NCBI GenBank assembly: GCA_963842515.1
Contig: CAWJGO010000005.1
Location: 434,001 to 498,000 of the forward strand
DNA: 64,000 bases
Source: CADEED01 sp963842515
GTDB lineage: Bacteria > Pseudomonadota > Gammaproteobacteria > Steroidobacterales > Steroidobacteraceae
Direction of reading: 5' to 3'
Shown: piece after piece, positions 34,438-45,000 of the stretch
Layout of the letters: every line of letters begins with the position of its first letter
How positions within the stretch are numbered: the stretch's first letter is position 1
Made by a program: the position numbers and the translations under genes
The notes under the pieces: generated by a model
Databases searched by the model: none
Seen by the model: only the letters and a program-made list of their open reading frames with translations
What the model was told of the DNA's origin: nothing

Positions 34438-36945
34438 ATGAACGCTATGCAGTCAACGATCCTTCGCTGGTTCACGGCCGCGACCTTCGCAGCGGTACTG
34501 GCCGGCTGTTCGAGCGGCGGCGCGCCGACGGTGGTCAATCCCGTCACGCAGGCGCCTCCCGTCTCCGACTACACCGGTCCCGCTTCGGCCAACGCCGACG
34601 TGCAGGCCTTCCGCATCAGCCTGTGGGAGAACATCAAGGCTAACAATCGCTGCGGCTCGTGCCACGGTGCCGGCGGCCAGACTCCGATGTTCGCCCGCAA
34701 CGACGACGTGAACCTGGCCTACCAGGCCGCGAACAGCGTCGTGAATCTTGCGCAGCCCGACCAATCGCGCATGGTCGCGAAAGTGGTCGGCGGCCATAAC
34801 TGCTGGTTGCAGTCGGCCTCGGCTTGCGGTGACACGCTGACGGTGTGGATCCGCAACTGGGCTGGTGCGAGCGCCACGGGCGGCACCCAGATCCAGCTGC
34901 AGGCTCCGACCATCAGGGAAGTCGGCGGCAGCAAGAGCTTCCCGGTTTCCTCGGCGGCTTTCGCCGGCTCTCTCTTATATGACCTGGTGCGCGATGCCCC
35001 CACGGCGAATTGCATGCGCTGCCACTCGTCGAATTCGGCCACGCAGCAGCAGCCGTTCTTCGCCGATGCGGACCCGGATGCGGCGTACGCGGCCATCAAG
35101 TCCAAGATCAATCTCGACAACCCGTCGGCTTCGCGTCTCGTCGTGCGCCTGCGCGATGAATTCCACAACTGCTGGGGCAGCGCCGGTTGCGCTGCCAACG
35201 CGCAGACCATGCTCGATGCGGTGAATGCCTTCGTCGGCCCGCTGCCGATCAATGAGGTTCCGGAAGGCCTGTTGATCTCCAAGGGGCTCACGCTGTACGA
35301 CGGAACCGTTGCCGCGGGTGGCAACCGCTACGAGGCGGCCACCATCGCCAAGTACGAATTCAAGACCGGCATGGGCAACATCGCCTATGACACCAGCGGT
35401 CATGAACCGGCGCTCAATCTCACGCTGTCGGGAGACGTGACGTGGGTGGGCGGGTGGGGCATCAACGTCAAGATGGGCGGCAAGGCGCAGGGCACTGCGG
35501 CCGCCTCGAAGAAGCTCACCGACCTCATCAAGTCGACGGGTGAATTCACCATCGAAGCCTGGGCCAACAACGCCAACGTGGCGCAGGAAGATGCGTTCCT
35601 CGTCAGCTACTCGGCGGGCGCGAATTCGCGCAACGCCACGCTCGCGCAGACCATGTACCAGTACCAGGGCTATACGCGCAGCGACCAGACGAGCGCGAAC
35701 GGCAACCCGGTGTTGCTGACTCGCGCCGCCGACATGGACGCCCAGGCGGCCCTGCAGCACGTCGTCATGACGTACAGCCCGGTCGAAGGCCGGCGCATCT
35801 ACGTGAACGGTGTCTTCACCGGCGACGTGGACGCCCAGGGTGGCGGCAGCCTCGCCGACTGGGACGACACCTTCGCGCTGGTTCTGGGCAACGAAACTTC
35901 GACCAACCGTCAGTGGGAAGGCGTGCTGCGCCTGGTCTCAATCCACAATCGTGCGCTGACACCGACGCAGATAGCGCAGAACTTCGAAGCCGGCGTGGGC
36001 GAGAAGTACTTCATGCTGTTCAACGTCAGTCACCTGCTGCCGGACGTGCCGCAGGCGTACGTCATGCTCGAAGCAAGCCAGCTCGACAGCTACGGACTGC
36101 AGTTCACCAAGCCAACCTTCATCAGCCTCGACCCGAGCGTCACCTCGATCGCGAATGTGCCGATTGCCGGCGTACGCATCGGCGTGAACGGCGCCGAAGC
36201 GCACACCGGCCAGGCGTATGTTCCCCTGAGCCAGACCATCGGCGGTACTAACTACAGTGCCGGCGCGGGCCAGCAGATGTCGGCCGTCGGCACGGTCATG
36301 GGCCTCGAGAAAGGCGTCGCCGACGACCTGTTCTTCCTGTCCTTCGAGCGGATCGGCGCCTTGAGCTATGACCCGCCGCCGCCGCCCATTCCCCAGGCGC
36401 CGGCACCGCCGACTCTCGCGCCCGAATCCGATGTTGGTCTGCGCACCTTCGATGAGCTCAACGCCACGTTGTCACTCATCACCGGCGTGCCGCAGACAAA
36501 CCCGGCGGTGGTCAGCACGTTCACGCTGGTCAAGCAGGCGCTGCCTTCGATCGAGAAGCTCGGCACCTTCGGACCCGCGCAGCAAACCGGCCTCGCGCAG
36601 CTTGCGATCCAGTACTGCAGCCAGATGGTCGAGACACCGGCGCTGCGCACCGCTTTCTACGGCGGCGCGCTGAACCCGGCGGCCACGGCCACGGCGACTT
36701 TCGGCAGCGTGGCGTCGCCGAATGCCGCGAACCGCGACGTGGTGATCAGTGCGCTGCTCACCCAGGGCAAGAACTCCGGTCTCGAATGGGACGTTCCCGT
36801 CGACGGAATGATCCCGGCGGAGCTCGATGAACTGATCGACAAGCTGGTCGCGGGGCCCACGGGTGGCGCGACCGGTGGTACGGGCACGGTGATGAAAGCC
36901 GCGTGTGGCGCTGTTCTCGGCAGCGGCACGACGCTGATCCAGTAA
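34438..36945 (+). CDS. LamG-domain lipoprotein with two CxxCH haem modules
   Basis: The 835-residue protein has a lipobox 'VLAGC' (about C22). Two similar N-terminal modules each have a haem motif (C72-G-S-C75-H76 and C192-M-R-C195-H196) followed by a repeated 'HNCW...C' segment, so the module looks duplicated. Residues about 285-515 form a LamG/concanavalin-like beta-sandwich ('GEFTIEAWANNANV', 'QHVVMTYSPVEGRRIYVNG', 'LRLVSIHNRALTPTQIAQNFEAG'). The C-terminal 320 residues are unassigned, with a Pro-rich linker near 645. A carbohydrate- or surface-binding domain joined to cytochrome modules suggests extracellular electron transfer near a polymer or particle (inference). Confidence 0.83.
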   Translation: MNAMQSTILRWFTAATFAAVLAGCSSGGAPTVVNPVTQAPPVSDYTGPASANADVQAFRISLWENIKANNRCGSCHGAGGQTPMFARNDDVNLAYQAANSVVNLAQPDQSRMVAKVVGGHNCWLQSASACGDTLTVWIRNWAGASATGGTQIQLQAPTIREVGGSKSFPVSSAAFAGSLLYDLVRDAPTANCMRCHSSNSATQQQPFFADADPDAAYAAIKSKINLDNPSASRLVVRLRDEFHNCWGSAGCAANAQTMLDAVNAFVGPLPINEVPEGLLISKGLTLYDGTVAAGGNRYEAATIAKYEFKTGMGNIAYDTSGHEPALNLTLSGDVTWVGGWGINVKMGGKAQGTAAASKKLTDLIKSTGEFTIEAWANNANVAQEDAFLVSYSAGANSRNATLAQTMYQYQGYTRSDQTSANGNPVLLTRAADMDAQAALQHVVMTYSPVEGRRIYVNGVFTGDVDAQGGGSLADWDDTFALVLGNETSTNRQWEGVLRLVSIHNRALTPTQIAQNFEAGVGEKYFMLFNVSHLLPDVPQAYVMLEASQLDSYGLQFTKPTFISLDPSVTSIANVPIAGVRIGVNGAEAHTGQAYVPLSQTIGGTNYSAGAGQQMSAVGTVMGLEKGVADDLFFLSFERIGALSYDPPPPPIPQAPAPPTLAPESDVGLRTFDELNATLSLITGVPQTNPAVVSTFTLVKQALPSIEKLGTFGPAQQTGLAQLAIQYCSQMVETPALRTAFYGGALNPAATATATFGSVASPNAANRDVVISALLTQGKNSGLEWDVPVDGMIPAELDELIDKLVAGPTGGATGGTGTVMKAACGAVLGSGTTLIQ

Positions 36946-36957
36946 GGGAGTGAAGTC

Positions 36958-38592
36958 ATGATCATCCGCACTAAAAAGAGTCCGCGTACTTTGGGTCTCG
37001 ATGAGCCGATCCGGCACGAGAGCCACAAGGCACCGGTCACGCGACGCGACTTCATCGCCCAGGGCATGCGTACGGGACCGGCCATCATCGCGGCGCCCGC
37101 TGCGCTCGCCATGCTCATCGGCTCCGACAATGCGCGCGCCATGTCGCCCGATCTCGAGGCGATGCTCGGCGTCACGGAGTGCAATATCCAGGCTGGCGCC
37201 GGCAAGATCCCGTTCATCGCCTTCGACCTCGCAGGCGGCGCCAACCTCAACAACTCCGAAATCCTCATCGGCCAGAGCGGCAACCCGCTCAATTTCCTGT
37301 CGACGCAGGGTTATGCCACGCTCGGTCTGCCCGGCAACATGACCCCCGGTTCGGCCAATGCTGGCAGCCCCACTAACAACTTCGTGAACACCGAGTTCGG
37401 CGCCGCCTGGCACTCCGACGGCGGGATCCTGCGCGGCATGCAGGCGTCCACTCAGGTGGCGACCCGTGCCAATGTGAATGGCTACGGAATCGCGGCGCGC
37501 TCGGAAAACGACACCGGCAACAATCCGCACAATCCGATGTACGGCATCAACCGCGTCGGCGCCGACGGGCAGCTGCTGACGCTCATCGGTTCGCAGAACA
37601 CCGATTCCGGGGGCAATTCGATGGCCCCGGCCGCGATGATGAATCCCTCGGCGCGTCCGACTAAAGTGGATCGTGCCAGTGACGTCACCGGTCTGGTCGA
37701 CACCGGCGAGCTCGGCACTCTGTTCAGCAACCAGGACGATGCGATCGCAGTCCTGGAATCCATGACACGCCTCTCGCACGCCAAAGGCGACTTTGCGCGG
37801 ACCAAGCTCGCGGGGCAGGCCGACGACGACGTGAAGAAGCTGGTGCGCTGCGGATACCTCAAATCCACTTATCTGGCGGATCGCTTCCGCACGCCATCGG
37901 CACTCAATCCGAACCTCGATCCGCACATCGTGGCCCAGACCGCGCAGCCGGCTGGCATCACGCCGATCTTCACGGCAGCTGAATACAACGCTGACGGCGA
38001 ATTCCGCAAAGCCGCGGCCATCATGAAGATGGTCATCAACGGCTACGCCGGCGCCGGCACGGTCACCATGGGTGGTTACGACTATCACGGGCAGGGCCGC
38101 AACACCGGCGAGACGCGCAACTTCCGCGCCGGCCGCTGCATCGGCGCCTGCCTCGAATACGCGGCGCGCATGCAAAAGCCGCTGATGATCTACGTGTTCA
38201 GTGACGGTGCTCTTTCGGCCAATGGCATGGTGAACAACACCGTCGACGGGCGCGGCAAGCTCGACTGGGCGAGCGACAACCAGTCGACTGCCGCCAGTAT
38301 CGTGCTGGTGTACAAGCCCGGCGCCGCAGGCCGCCCGGCACTGATGTCCCCCACGCGCATGCAGATCGGCTCGTTCAGTGCCGGCGGTTCGGTGGTCACC
38401 ACTTCCAGCCCGGCCGCGAATGCGGTCAACCTGCTGGTCGAAACCGTGATCCTCAACTACATGGCCCTGCACAACGAGCATGGCAACTTCCCGACGCTGT
38501 TCCCGTCGCACGGCCTGGGTGGCAGCACGCTGCGTGATAGCCTGACGATGATCGCGCCGATCTGTAACGGCACGGTAAGCAACCCGGTCTGA
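36958..38592 (+). CDS. Tat-exported protein of unknown function (DUF1501-like?)
   Basis: The 544-residue product has a twin-arginine signal with the motif 'TRRDFIAQGM' (R29, R30) and hydrophobic core 'GPAIIAAPAALAMLIG', so it is probably exported folded, perhaps with a cofactor. The mature part contains 'PFIAFDLAGGANLNNSEILIGQ', 'MGGYDYHGQGRNTGETRNFRAG' and 'LMIYVFSDGA'. The last two resemble the 'DHG' and 'TEFGR'-like region of DUF1501 sulfatase-fold proteins, but I am not sure. It follows the LamG gene by 12 bases and precedes a structured terminator candidate. Confidence 0.7.
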   Translation: MIIRTKKSPRTLGLDEPIRHESHKAPVTRRDFIAQGMRTGPAIIAAPAALAMLIGSDNARAMSPDLEAMLGVTECNIQAGAGKIPFIAFDLAGGANLNNSEILIGQSGNPLNFLSTQGYATLGLPGNMTPGSANAGSPTNNFVNTEFGAAWHSDGGILRGMQASTQVATRANVNGYGIAARSENDTGNNPHNPMYGINRVGADGQLLTLIGSQNTDSGGNSMAPAAMMNPSARPTKVDRASDVTGLVDTGELGTLFSNQDDAIAVLESMTRLSHAKGDFARTKLAGQADDDVKKLVRCGYLKSTYLADRFRTPSALNPNLDPHIVAQTAQPAGITPIFTAAEYNADGEFRKAAAIMKMVINGYAGAGTVTMGGYDYHGQGRNTGETRNFRAGRCIGACLEYAARMQKPLMIYVFSDGALSANGMVNNTVDGRGKLDWASDNQSTAASIVLVYKPGAAGRPALMSPTRMQIGSFSAGGSVVTTSSPAANAVNLLVETVILNYMALHNEHGNFPTLFPSHGLGGSTLRDSLTMIAPICNGTVSNPV

Positions 38593-38606
38593 CGGAAGTC
38601 TCGAGC

Positions 38607-38662
38607 CAAAGGGAGCGTAGGTGGCGCGCTGTCGCGTGTTGCCGACGCTCCTTTGCCGTTTT
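38607..38662 (+). terminator. Structured terminator candidate after the cytochrome/Tat genes
   Basis: The arms CAAAGGGAGCGT (38607-38618) and ACGCTCCTTTG (38645-38655) pair with one bulged G. Inside is a smaller GGC/GCC stem, and CCGTTTT follows the outer arm. The T-run is short, so termination may be partial. It separates the haem-protein trio from the TlpA and TonB-type genes. Confidence 0.5.
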
Positions 38663-38818
38663 CCGCAATCGGCGAGCGTCGCGATGTTTGCGGATCGTGT
38701 TCTCAAACGGCGGCGCGTTTCGTTGACATTGTTAAGTGGGCTATGGGATGGTTTCGCGCGTCAGATTGCTTCGAATCCGGTATTGCTTGCCCGGTGTTCC
38801 CTTACGTTGAGCCCAACC

Positions 38819-39364
38819 GTGACCGCTTCTTTGTTAGAGGAACCTAAGGCCTCCTGGCAGGCGCGTTTTGCTGCGCTTGCGCTCGGCTGCGTGTTGTCCC
38901 TGGGCGGCATGTCCGCCATGGCGGCGGAGAGCTACGAGCTGCTCGGTCAGCCGGCGCCCGATCTGGTGGCGCGGGGACTCTCGGGCGAGAACGTACGGCT
39001 CTCCGAGCATCGGGGCGAGGTGGTGGTAGTTAGCTTCTGGAGCGGCACCTGCAACACCTGCCGGGCGCAGCTCGAGGCGCTCGATCGCATCGCCAGGACC
39101 TACGGCAGCGCGGGGCTCACCGTCATCGGCGTCAATCTCGACGACAACAGCGCGCGCGCCGAAAAGTTCGCGCGCGCCCAGAATGTGCAATTCCAGCTCC
39201 TGGTGGCCACCTCCAAGAGCACCGGACGCGACTTCCAGGTCGACCGGTTGCCGATGATCGTATTCGTGGATCGCGAGGGTGTGCTGCGTGTGGCGCACCG
39301 CGAGTTCAAGTCCCGTGACGAAGCCAGGTACGTGCGCGAGCTGCGCAAACTTCTAGATGAATAA
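38819..39364 (+). CDS. Second TlpA-like exported thioredoxin
   Basis: From the GTG at 38819 the protein has 181 residues with a signal peptide ('RFAALALGCVLSLGGMSAMAA'). The open frame goes back to 38621, but the extra sequence has no coding character and would hide the signal. The thioredoxin domain contains 'FWSGTCNTCRAQLEAL' (C78 and C81), an unusual CNTC active site, then 'LTVIGVNLDDNSARAE' and 'VDRLPMIVFVDREGVLRVAH'. It should work in the periplasm in thiol redox chemistry and is coupled by overlap with the next gene of the TonB-type operon. Confidence 0.87.
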   Translation: MTASLLEEPKASWQARFAALALGCVLSLGGMSAMAAESYELLGQPAPDLVARGLSGENVRLSEHRGEVVVVSFWSGTCNTCRAQLEALDRIARTYGSAGLTVIGVNLDDNSARAEKFARAQNVQFQLLVATSKSTGRDFQVDRLPMIVFVDREGVLRVAHREFKSRDEARYVRELRKLLDE

Positions 39365-40040
39365 TTCGTTGAGTAACCTTATGCCGCCAACCCCCAGATC
39401 ATTCCGCGCCGCCTGGATTGCATTCGCAGTTCTCGCGCTGCCGGTTTTCGCGCAGGAACCGCCCGCTGAGCCAGCCACCGAAAGCCCGGCTGCGCAAGTT
39501 CCACCCACGGATGCCGCCGCACCCACCGACGCCTCCATTGCCGCGCCGGCCGAAGGGACCGACCTGTCGTCCACCAGCGAGCCACCGGCCGACACTCGCG
39601 CGCTCGACGAGACCGTCCAGGACCTCAAGAAGGACGTCGTCGACCTCAACAAGGAACTGTTCGTACTCGAGGAAGAGCTGCTGTTCCCGGCCAACACCCA
39701 GGTGGCCGTATTCATCTCCATGGACATCGGCGAGTTCTTCGCGCTCGACTCGCTCTCGCTCAAGATCGACAACAAGGAAGTCGCCAACTACATGTACACG
39801 CCGCGCGAGGCCGAGGCGCTGCTCAAGGGCGGTGTGCATCGCGTGTACCTCGGCAACCTGAAAGTGGGCGAGCACCAGCTCGTTGCGATCTTCGACGGCA
39901 AGGGCCCGAACGAGCGCGACTACAAGCGTGGCGCCAATCTCAAATTCGAGAAGGGCGTCGGGGCCAAGTACCTGGAGCTCAAGATCACCGACCGCCAGCG
40001 CAAGGGACAGCCCGAGTTCGCGATCAAGGACTGGGAATAG
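39357..40040 (+). CDS. Exported coiled-coil protein at the head of the TPR/TonB-type operon
   Basis: The 227-residue product (ATG at 39357; ATG at 39381 is an alternative) has a signal peptide ending 'VLALPVFAQ'. A Pro/Ala/Thr-rich linker (about 34-80) leads to a coiled-coil segment ('LDETVQDLKKDVVDLNKELFVLEEELL') and a beta-rich C-terminal domain of about 120 residues ('VAVFISMDIGEFFALDSLSLKIDNKEVANYMYT'-type). The last part resembles a PEGA-like domain only vaguely. It overlaps the thioredoxin gene by eight bases and precedes the first TPR gene by nine. Similar proteins precede TPR and ExbBD genes in other gram-negatives, as far as I recall. Confidence 0.72.
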   Translation: MNNSLSNLMPPTPRSFRAAWIAFAVLALPVFAQEPPAEPATESPAAQVPPTDAAAPTDASIAAPAEGTDLSSTSEPPADTRALDETVQDLKKDVVDLNKELFVLEEELLFPANTQVAVFISMDIGEFFALDSLSLKIDNKEVANYMYTPREAEALLKGGVHRVYLGNLKVGEHQLVAIFDGKGPNERDYKRGANLKFEKGVGAKYLELKITDRQRKGQPEFAIKDWE

Positions 40041-40049
40041 GTCCTTGGC

Positions 40050-42065
40050 GTGTTGAAGATTTCGCGCCTAGCCGTTGCAGTGAGCGCCATGCTGGCGTTC
40101 TCGCCGGCCCTTGTTCCGACGGCAATGGCCGCCAAGAAGGAGGTCGACAAGCTTTCGCCCACGGTGGTGCGCGACCTGCATTTCGGTGATGCACTCTTCT
40201 ATTACTACCAGGGAGAGGACTTCGAGGCGATCACGCGCCTGCAAGCCTACCGGCAGTGGGGCCGCATGCCGCACCACGATGCCGAAACCGATCTGCTGCT
40301 GGGTGGACTCTATCTATCGCTCGGCTTGCACAACGAGGCCGGGGAACGCTTCGAAACGCTGCTCACGCAGTCGGTTCCCGAGGGCGTACGCAATCGCGCC
40401 TGGTTCTACCTCGGCAAGATCTGGTACGCGCGCGGTTACCTCGATCGTTCGGAGCGCGCCATCAACGAAGTGCAGGGGCGGCTCACGCCGGACCTGGAAG
40501 CCGAGCGCCTGCATCTGCTCAGCAACATCCTCATGCGTCAGCAGCGCTTCGATGAAGCGATCGCGTTGCTCAACAGCTGGCGCGGCCGCCGAGATCAATC
40601 CGACTGGCTGGCCTACGCCCAGTACAACCTGGGCGTGGCGCTGGTGCGCAAGGGTCTCGTGACCGAGGCGGATCCGTTCCTCACCAATGTGGGCACACTG
40701 CAGTCCGGCCGGCGTGAACTACGCTCACTGCGCGATCGCGCCAACCTCGCCCTGGGCTACGCCTACCTGCAGAACAACCAGCCCACGCTGGCGAAGCCCG
40801 TGCTCGAGCGCGTACGCATCGATGGCCCGTACTCCAACAAAGCCTTGTTAGGCGTCGGCTGGGCGGATGCCGCCGGGGGCCAGTTCCAGGAGGCGCTCAC
40901 GCCGTGGATGGAGCTGCGCGACCGCAACCTGCTCGACTCAGCGGTGCAGGAGGCCTATCTCGCCATTCCCTATGCATTCGCCAAGCTCAACGCCAACGCG
41001 CAGGCCGCCGAGAACTACGAACTGGCCATCAAGTCCTTCGACAGCGAGACGGTCAACCTCGACGCGTCGATCGGCGAAATCAACGACGGCACGATGCTCG
41101 ACAAATTGCTCAAACCCGACGCCAACGACCGCTACGGCTGGTTCTGGCAGCTCAAGGAAGTGCCGGACGCGGCGCAGTCACGTTACCTGTATCACCTGCT
41201 GGCCGGCCACGATTTCCAGGAAGGCCTGAAGAACTATCGAGACCTCGCGTTCCTCGGCGGCACGCTCACCAGGTGGCAGGACAGCATCGTCGCGTTCGAC
41301 GACATGCTCGACACGCGCGAGCGCGCTTACGCCGAGCGCGTGCCGCAGGCCGACGCGGTGCTCGCTTCGGGTCGTCTCGACAAATACGGCGCGGATCGCG
41401 CCAACGCCGGTGGCCAGCTCGATCAGGTCGAGGCTGCGCACGACGTGGCGGCGCTCGGCACCGCCGAGGAGCGCGACCAATGGGCGCGCATCGAGCGCCT
41501 GGAAGCGGCGTTGCTGGTCGCGCCCAATGACGACGATACCAATGTGATCCGCGAAAAGACGCGCCTCGCCAAGGGCGTGTTGTACTGGCGTCTCGCCGAA
41601 TCCTTCAAGGCGCGTGTCTGGAACGAGCGCCGCACACTCAAGGATCTCGACCAGGCCTTGCGCGAAGCGCAGAACCGCTGGGTGCGCGTGCAGAAGGCGC
41701 GTGGCTCTATGCCTAACAACACGGGCCAGTTCGCCGCGCGCGTCGAAGCGCTGCGACAGCGCCTGGAAGCCTCGCAGATACGGCTCGCCGGCGTTGCCAA
41801 GGAACAGAACGCCTTGCTCGAATCGTTGGCGCGCAACGAGCTCGAGCAGCAAAAGGAGCGCATCGGCACCTACCAGATCCAGGCGCGCTTCGCGCTCGCC
41901 TCGATCTACGACCGGGCGGCGATCGGCGGTGGCACGGTGACCGCGCCCGCGGAAGGGGCCACCGAATCGCAGGGCGATCTCGAGCTGGTGCCGCCGGCCG
42001 GCACGCCGCCTCCCGAGCAGACGCCGCCGGCCGATGCAGCGCCGGGCGCGGAGCCGCCGAAATGA
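40050..42065 (+). CDS. Exported tetratricopeptide-repeat protein
   Basis: The 671-residue protein starts at a GTG and has a signal peptide ('ISRLAVAVSAMLAFSPALVPTAMA'). Repeated TPR-like helix pairs run from about residue 45 to 330 ('YQGEDFEAITRLQAYRQWG', 'LGLHNEAGERFETLL', 'LARGYLDRSERAINEVQG'-like). A long charged helical region (480-640) and a Pro/Ala-rich tail follow. It should be a periplasmic or outer-membrane-associated scaffold. The stop overlaps the next TPR gene as ATGA. Two large TPR proteins before ExbB/ExbD recall the Agl/Glt gliding-motor loci of Myxococcus. Confidence 0.83.
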   Translation: MLKISRLAVAVSAMLAFSPALVPTAMAAKKEVDKLSPTVVRDLHFGDALFYYYQGEDFEAITRLQAYRQWGRMPHHDAETDLLLGGLYLSLGLHNEAGERFETLLTQSVPEGVRNRAWFYLGKIWYARGYLDRSERAINEVQGRLTPDLEAERLHLLSNILMRQQRFDEAIALLNSWRGRRDQSDWLAYAQYNLGVALVRKGLVTEADPFLTNVGTLQSGRRELRSLRDRANLALGYAYLQNNQPTLAKPVLERVRIDGPYSNKALLGVGWADAAGGQFQEALTPWMELRDRNLLDSAVQEAYLAIPYAFAKLNANAQAAENYELAIKSFDSETVNLDASIGEINDGTMLDKLLKPDANDRYGWFWQLKEVPDAAQSRYLYHLLAGHDFQEGLKNYRDLAFLGGTLTRWQDSIVAFDDMLDTRERAYAERVPQADAVLASGRLDKYGADRANAGGQLDQVEAAHDVAALGTAEERDQWARIERLEAALLVAPNDDDTNVIREKTRLAKGVLYWRLAESFKARVWNERRTLKDLDQALREAQNRWVRVQKARGSMPNNTGQFAARVEALRQRLEASQIRLAGVAKEQNALLESLARNELEQQKERIGTYQIQARFALASIYDRAAIGGGTVTAPAEGATESQGDLELVPPAGTPPPEQTPPADAAPGAEPPK

Positions 42066-45000
42066 CGGCGCCTAACAAATACCTGTTGATGGCAGCGTTG
42101 TGCGCCATGGCGGTGAGCGCCACCGCTGCGCCGAAAAAGAAAGAGAAAACCATCGGCGAATTGAGCGCGCGTCCGGTCGTGGTCCAGCCCGATCAGAAAG
42201 TCGAAGCCAGCGCTGCCCGCGCCATGGACAACTACCGGCGCTTCCTCGAATTGCAGAAGACCGATCCGCAGCTTCGGGCTGAAGCGCTGCGCCGCCTGGG
42301 CGACCTCAACATGGAAGCGGGCGAGGGCGAACGCATGGCGGGCGAAGCCTCGACCATCGACCTGCAGGGCGCCGAAGCCATCAAGCTCTACACGAGCCTG
42401 CTCAAGAGTTATCCCGACTATCCGCGCAACGACCAGGTGCTCTACCAGCTGGCGCGCGCTTACGAGACCACCGGCCAGCCCGAGAAGGCGCTGGTCACGC
42501 TCGATGACGTGCTGCGCCGCTATCCGAAATCTCCGCAGATGGACGAAGTGCAGTTCCGCCGCGGCGAATTGCTGTTCTCGGCCAAGGAATACCGGAAGGC
42601 GCAGGACGCCTATCAATACGTGGTCGGCAAGGGTGAGAAGGCCGCCTTCCTTTCGCAGAGCCTCTACAAACATGGTTGGTCGCTGTTCAAGCAGGGCCTG
42701 AACGACGAGAGCCTGCCTTCGTTCGCCGGTGTGCTCGACCGCACCATGCTCACCAAGGACACTCGTGCGCTGATCCCGCTCGAAAAGCTGCCGCGCGCCA
42801 ATCGCGAGCTGGCTGATGACACGCTGCGCGTCATGGCGGTCACGTTCTCGTACGACGATGCCTCGGTCGCCGCGGTCGACAGATTCCTGGTCGCCCACAA
42901 CAACCCGGCATACGCGCCCATCATTTATTCACGTCTCGGCGACCTGTACGTCGAGAAAGAGCGCTTCCAGGATGCCGCCTCGGTGTACCGCGCGTATGCC
43001 ACGCGCGAACCGAACAGCGAGTTCTCGCCGGGTCTGTCGATGCAGGCCATCGATGCTTATCGCAAGGGCGGATTCACCGAGCTCGTGCTCGAAGGCAAGC
43101 GCGAGTACGTGGCGCTGTACAACTACGGCACGCCGTTCTGGCAGGGGCGCAACAAGGCCGACTACCCGAACATCGCCAAGGAGCTCAAGACCAACCTCAA
43201 GGACGTGGCCACGTTCTTCCACGCCGAGGCGCAGAAGACCAAGAAAGTGGACCAGTACCGCGAGGCGGCGCGCTGGTATCGCACCTATCTCGAATCATTC
43301 CCGGACGATCCGGAATCCTTCGGCACTAACTACCTGTTGTCCGAGACTCTCTACTCGAGCGAGGACTACCAGGGCGCGGCCGCCGAGTTCACCAAGACCG
43401 CGTACAACTATCCGCGCAATCCGCGTTCGGCCGCGGCGGCATACGCCGCGCTGGGTTCATTCACCAAGTACGAAGAGAAACTGCCGCCCGCTGAAAAAGT
43501 GGAAGCGCACAAGCTGGCCGTGGACGCCGGTGTGAAATTCGGCACCAGCTTCCCCGAGCATCAGGACAGCGCCGGCGTGCTCACGCGTGCCGCCGAAGAT
43601 ATTTTCGCCACGCAGGACCTGCAGCGCTCGATCGAAGTGGCCAACCTGGTGCTCGCGCACCAGCCGCCGGCCGATCAGCCCAAGCGCCGCATCGCCTACA
43701 CCATCATCGGCCAGGCGAATTTCGATCTCCTGCAGTTCGCGGAAGCGGAGAAGGGCTACATCGCGGCACGCGACCTGCTGCCGCCCAACGACAAGATGCG
43801 CGCCGACCTCACCGAGCGCATTGCCTCGGCCGTGTACCGCCAGGGCGAGGCCAAGCAGAAGGCCGGCGACAATCTCGGCGCGGTGGACGACTTCCTGCGT
43901 ATCGCGCAGGTCGCAGGCACCTCGAAGATCGCAGCACAGGCTGAATACGACGCGGGAGCGCAGCTCATCATCCTCAAGGAGTGGCCGCGTGCCATCCAGG
44001 TGCTGGAGCGTTTCCGCACCAACAATCCAAAGAGTGAATTCACGGCGGACGTGACGCGTAAGCTGGCCGTGGCCTATGGCGAGACGGGCCAGGCCGGACA
44101 GGCGGCGGTGGAATTCGAGCGCATCGCGCTGAACCCGGCCGAAACCAAGGAGATTCAGCGCGAAGCCAACTTACAGGCCGCCGATCTGTACGCCAAGGCA
44201 GGCAACAGCGTCAAAGCGGTGAGCATGCTCGAGCACTTCGTCGTGGCGTATCCGACGCCGGTCGCGGATTCCATCGAGGCGCGCCAGAAGCTCGCCGACA
44301 TCGCGGGCACCGCCGGCAACCTCGAGAAGCAGCGCTCCTGGCAGCGCGAGATCGTGACCGCAGATCGCAACGCCGGAGCGGGCCGCACCGATCGTACGCA
44401 GTATCTCGCCGCGAAGTCGCAGCTCGCCCTCGCATCGCCGGCGCGCGACGAGTTCCGCAATATCCCGCTGGTGCTGCCGCTCAAGACCAGCCTGGCGAAG
44501 AAGCGCAAGGCCATGGAAGCGGCGCTGGGTGGCTACAAGGCTGCGGCGGACTATCGCGTGGCCGAAGTCACCACCGTGGCCACGTTCGAAATCGCCGAGA
44601 TCTATCTGCAGCTCGGCAAGGACATCATGAAATCCGAGCGTCCGAAGAAGCTCGAGGCCGAGCAGATCGATGAATACAACTCGCTGCTCGAAGAGCAGGC
44701 CTTCCCGTTCGAAGAGCAGGCCATCTCCACGCACGAGATCAACACCAAGCGTGCACGCGAGGGTGTCTACGACGAGGGAGTGAAGAAGAGCTACGCGGCG
44801 CTGGCCGAGCTCAAGCCCGGTCGATACGCCAAGACAGAAATCATGAGCGCCTCTTTGGATGCGCTGGTTCCGCCGCCTCCCGCCGCAGCGACGCCGGATC
44901 CGGCCCTGGCCACGCCGGCCGATCCCCAGGCGGCTCCAATCGCGACTTCCGCAGCGGTGCCTGCGGCGCCGGCGTTCAACATTCCCAGGCCACCGGCGCG

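Noticed and set aside
36472..38706. A 744-residue open frame on the minus strand
   Set aside because: It lies fully opposite the LamG and Tat protein genes, has an Arg/His/Gly-biased composition typical of antisense frames in high-GC DNA, and no motif.
39357..40040. Transcription regulator of the AraC type
   Set aside because: The protein has a signal peptide, linker and coiled coil and lacks a helix-turn-helix, so a cytoplasmic regulator does not fit.
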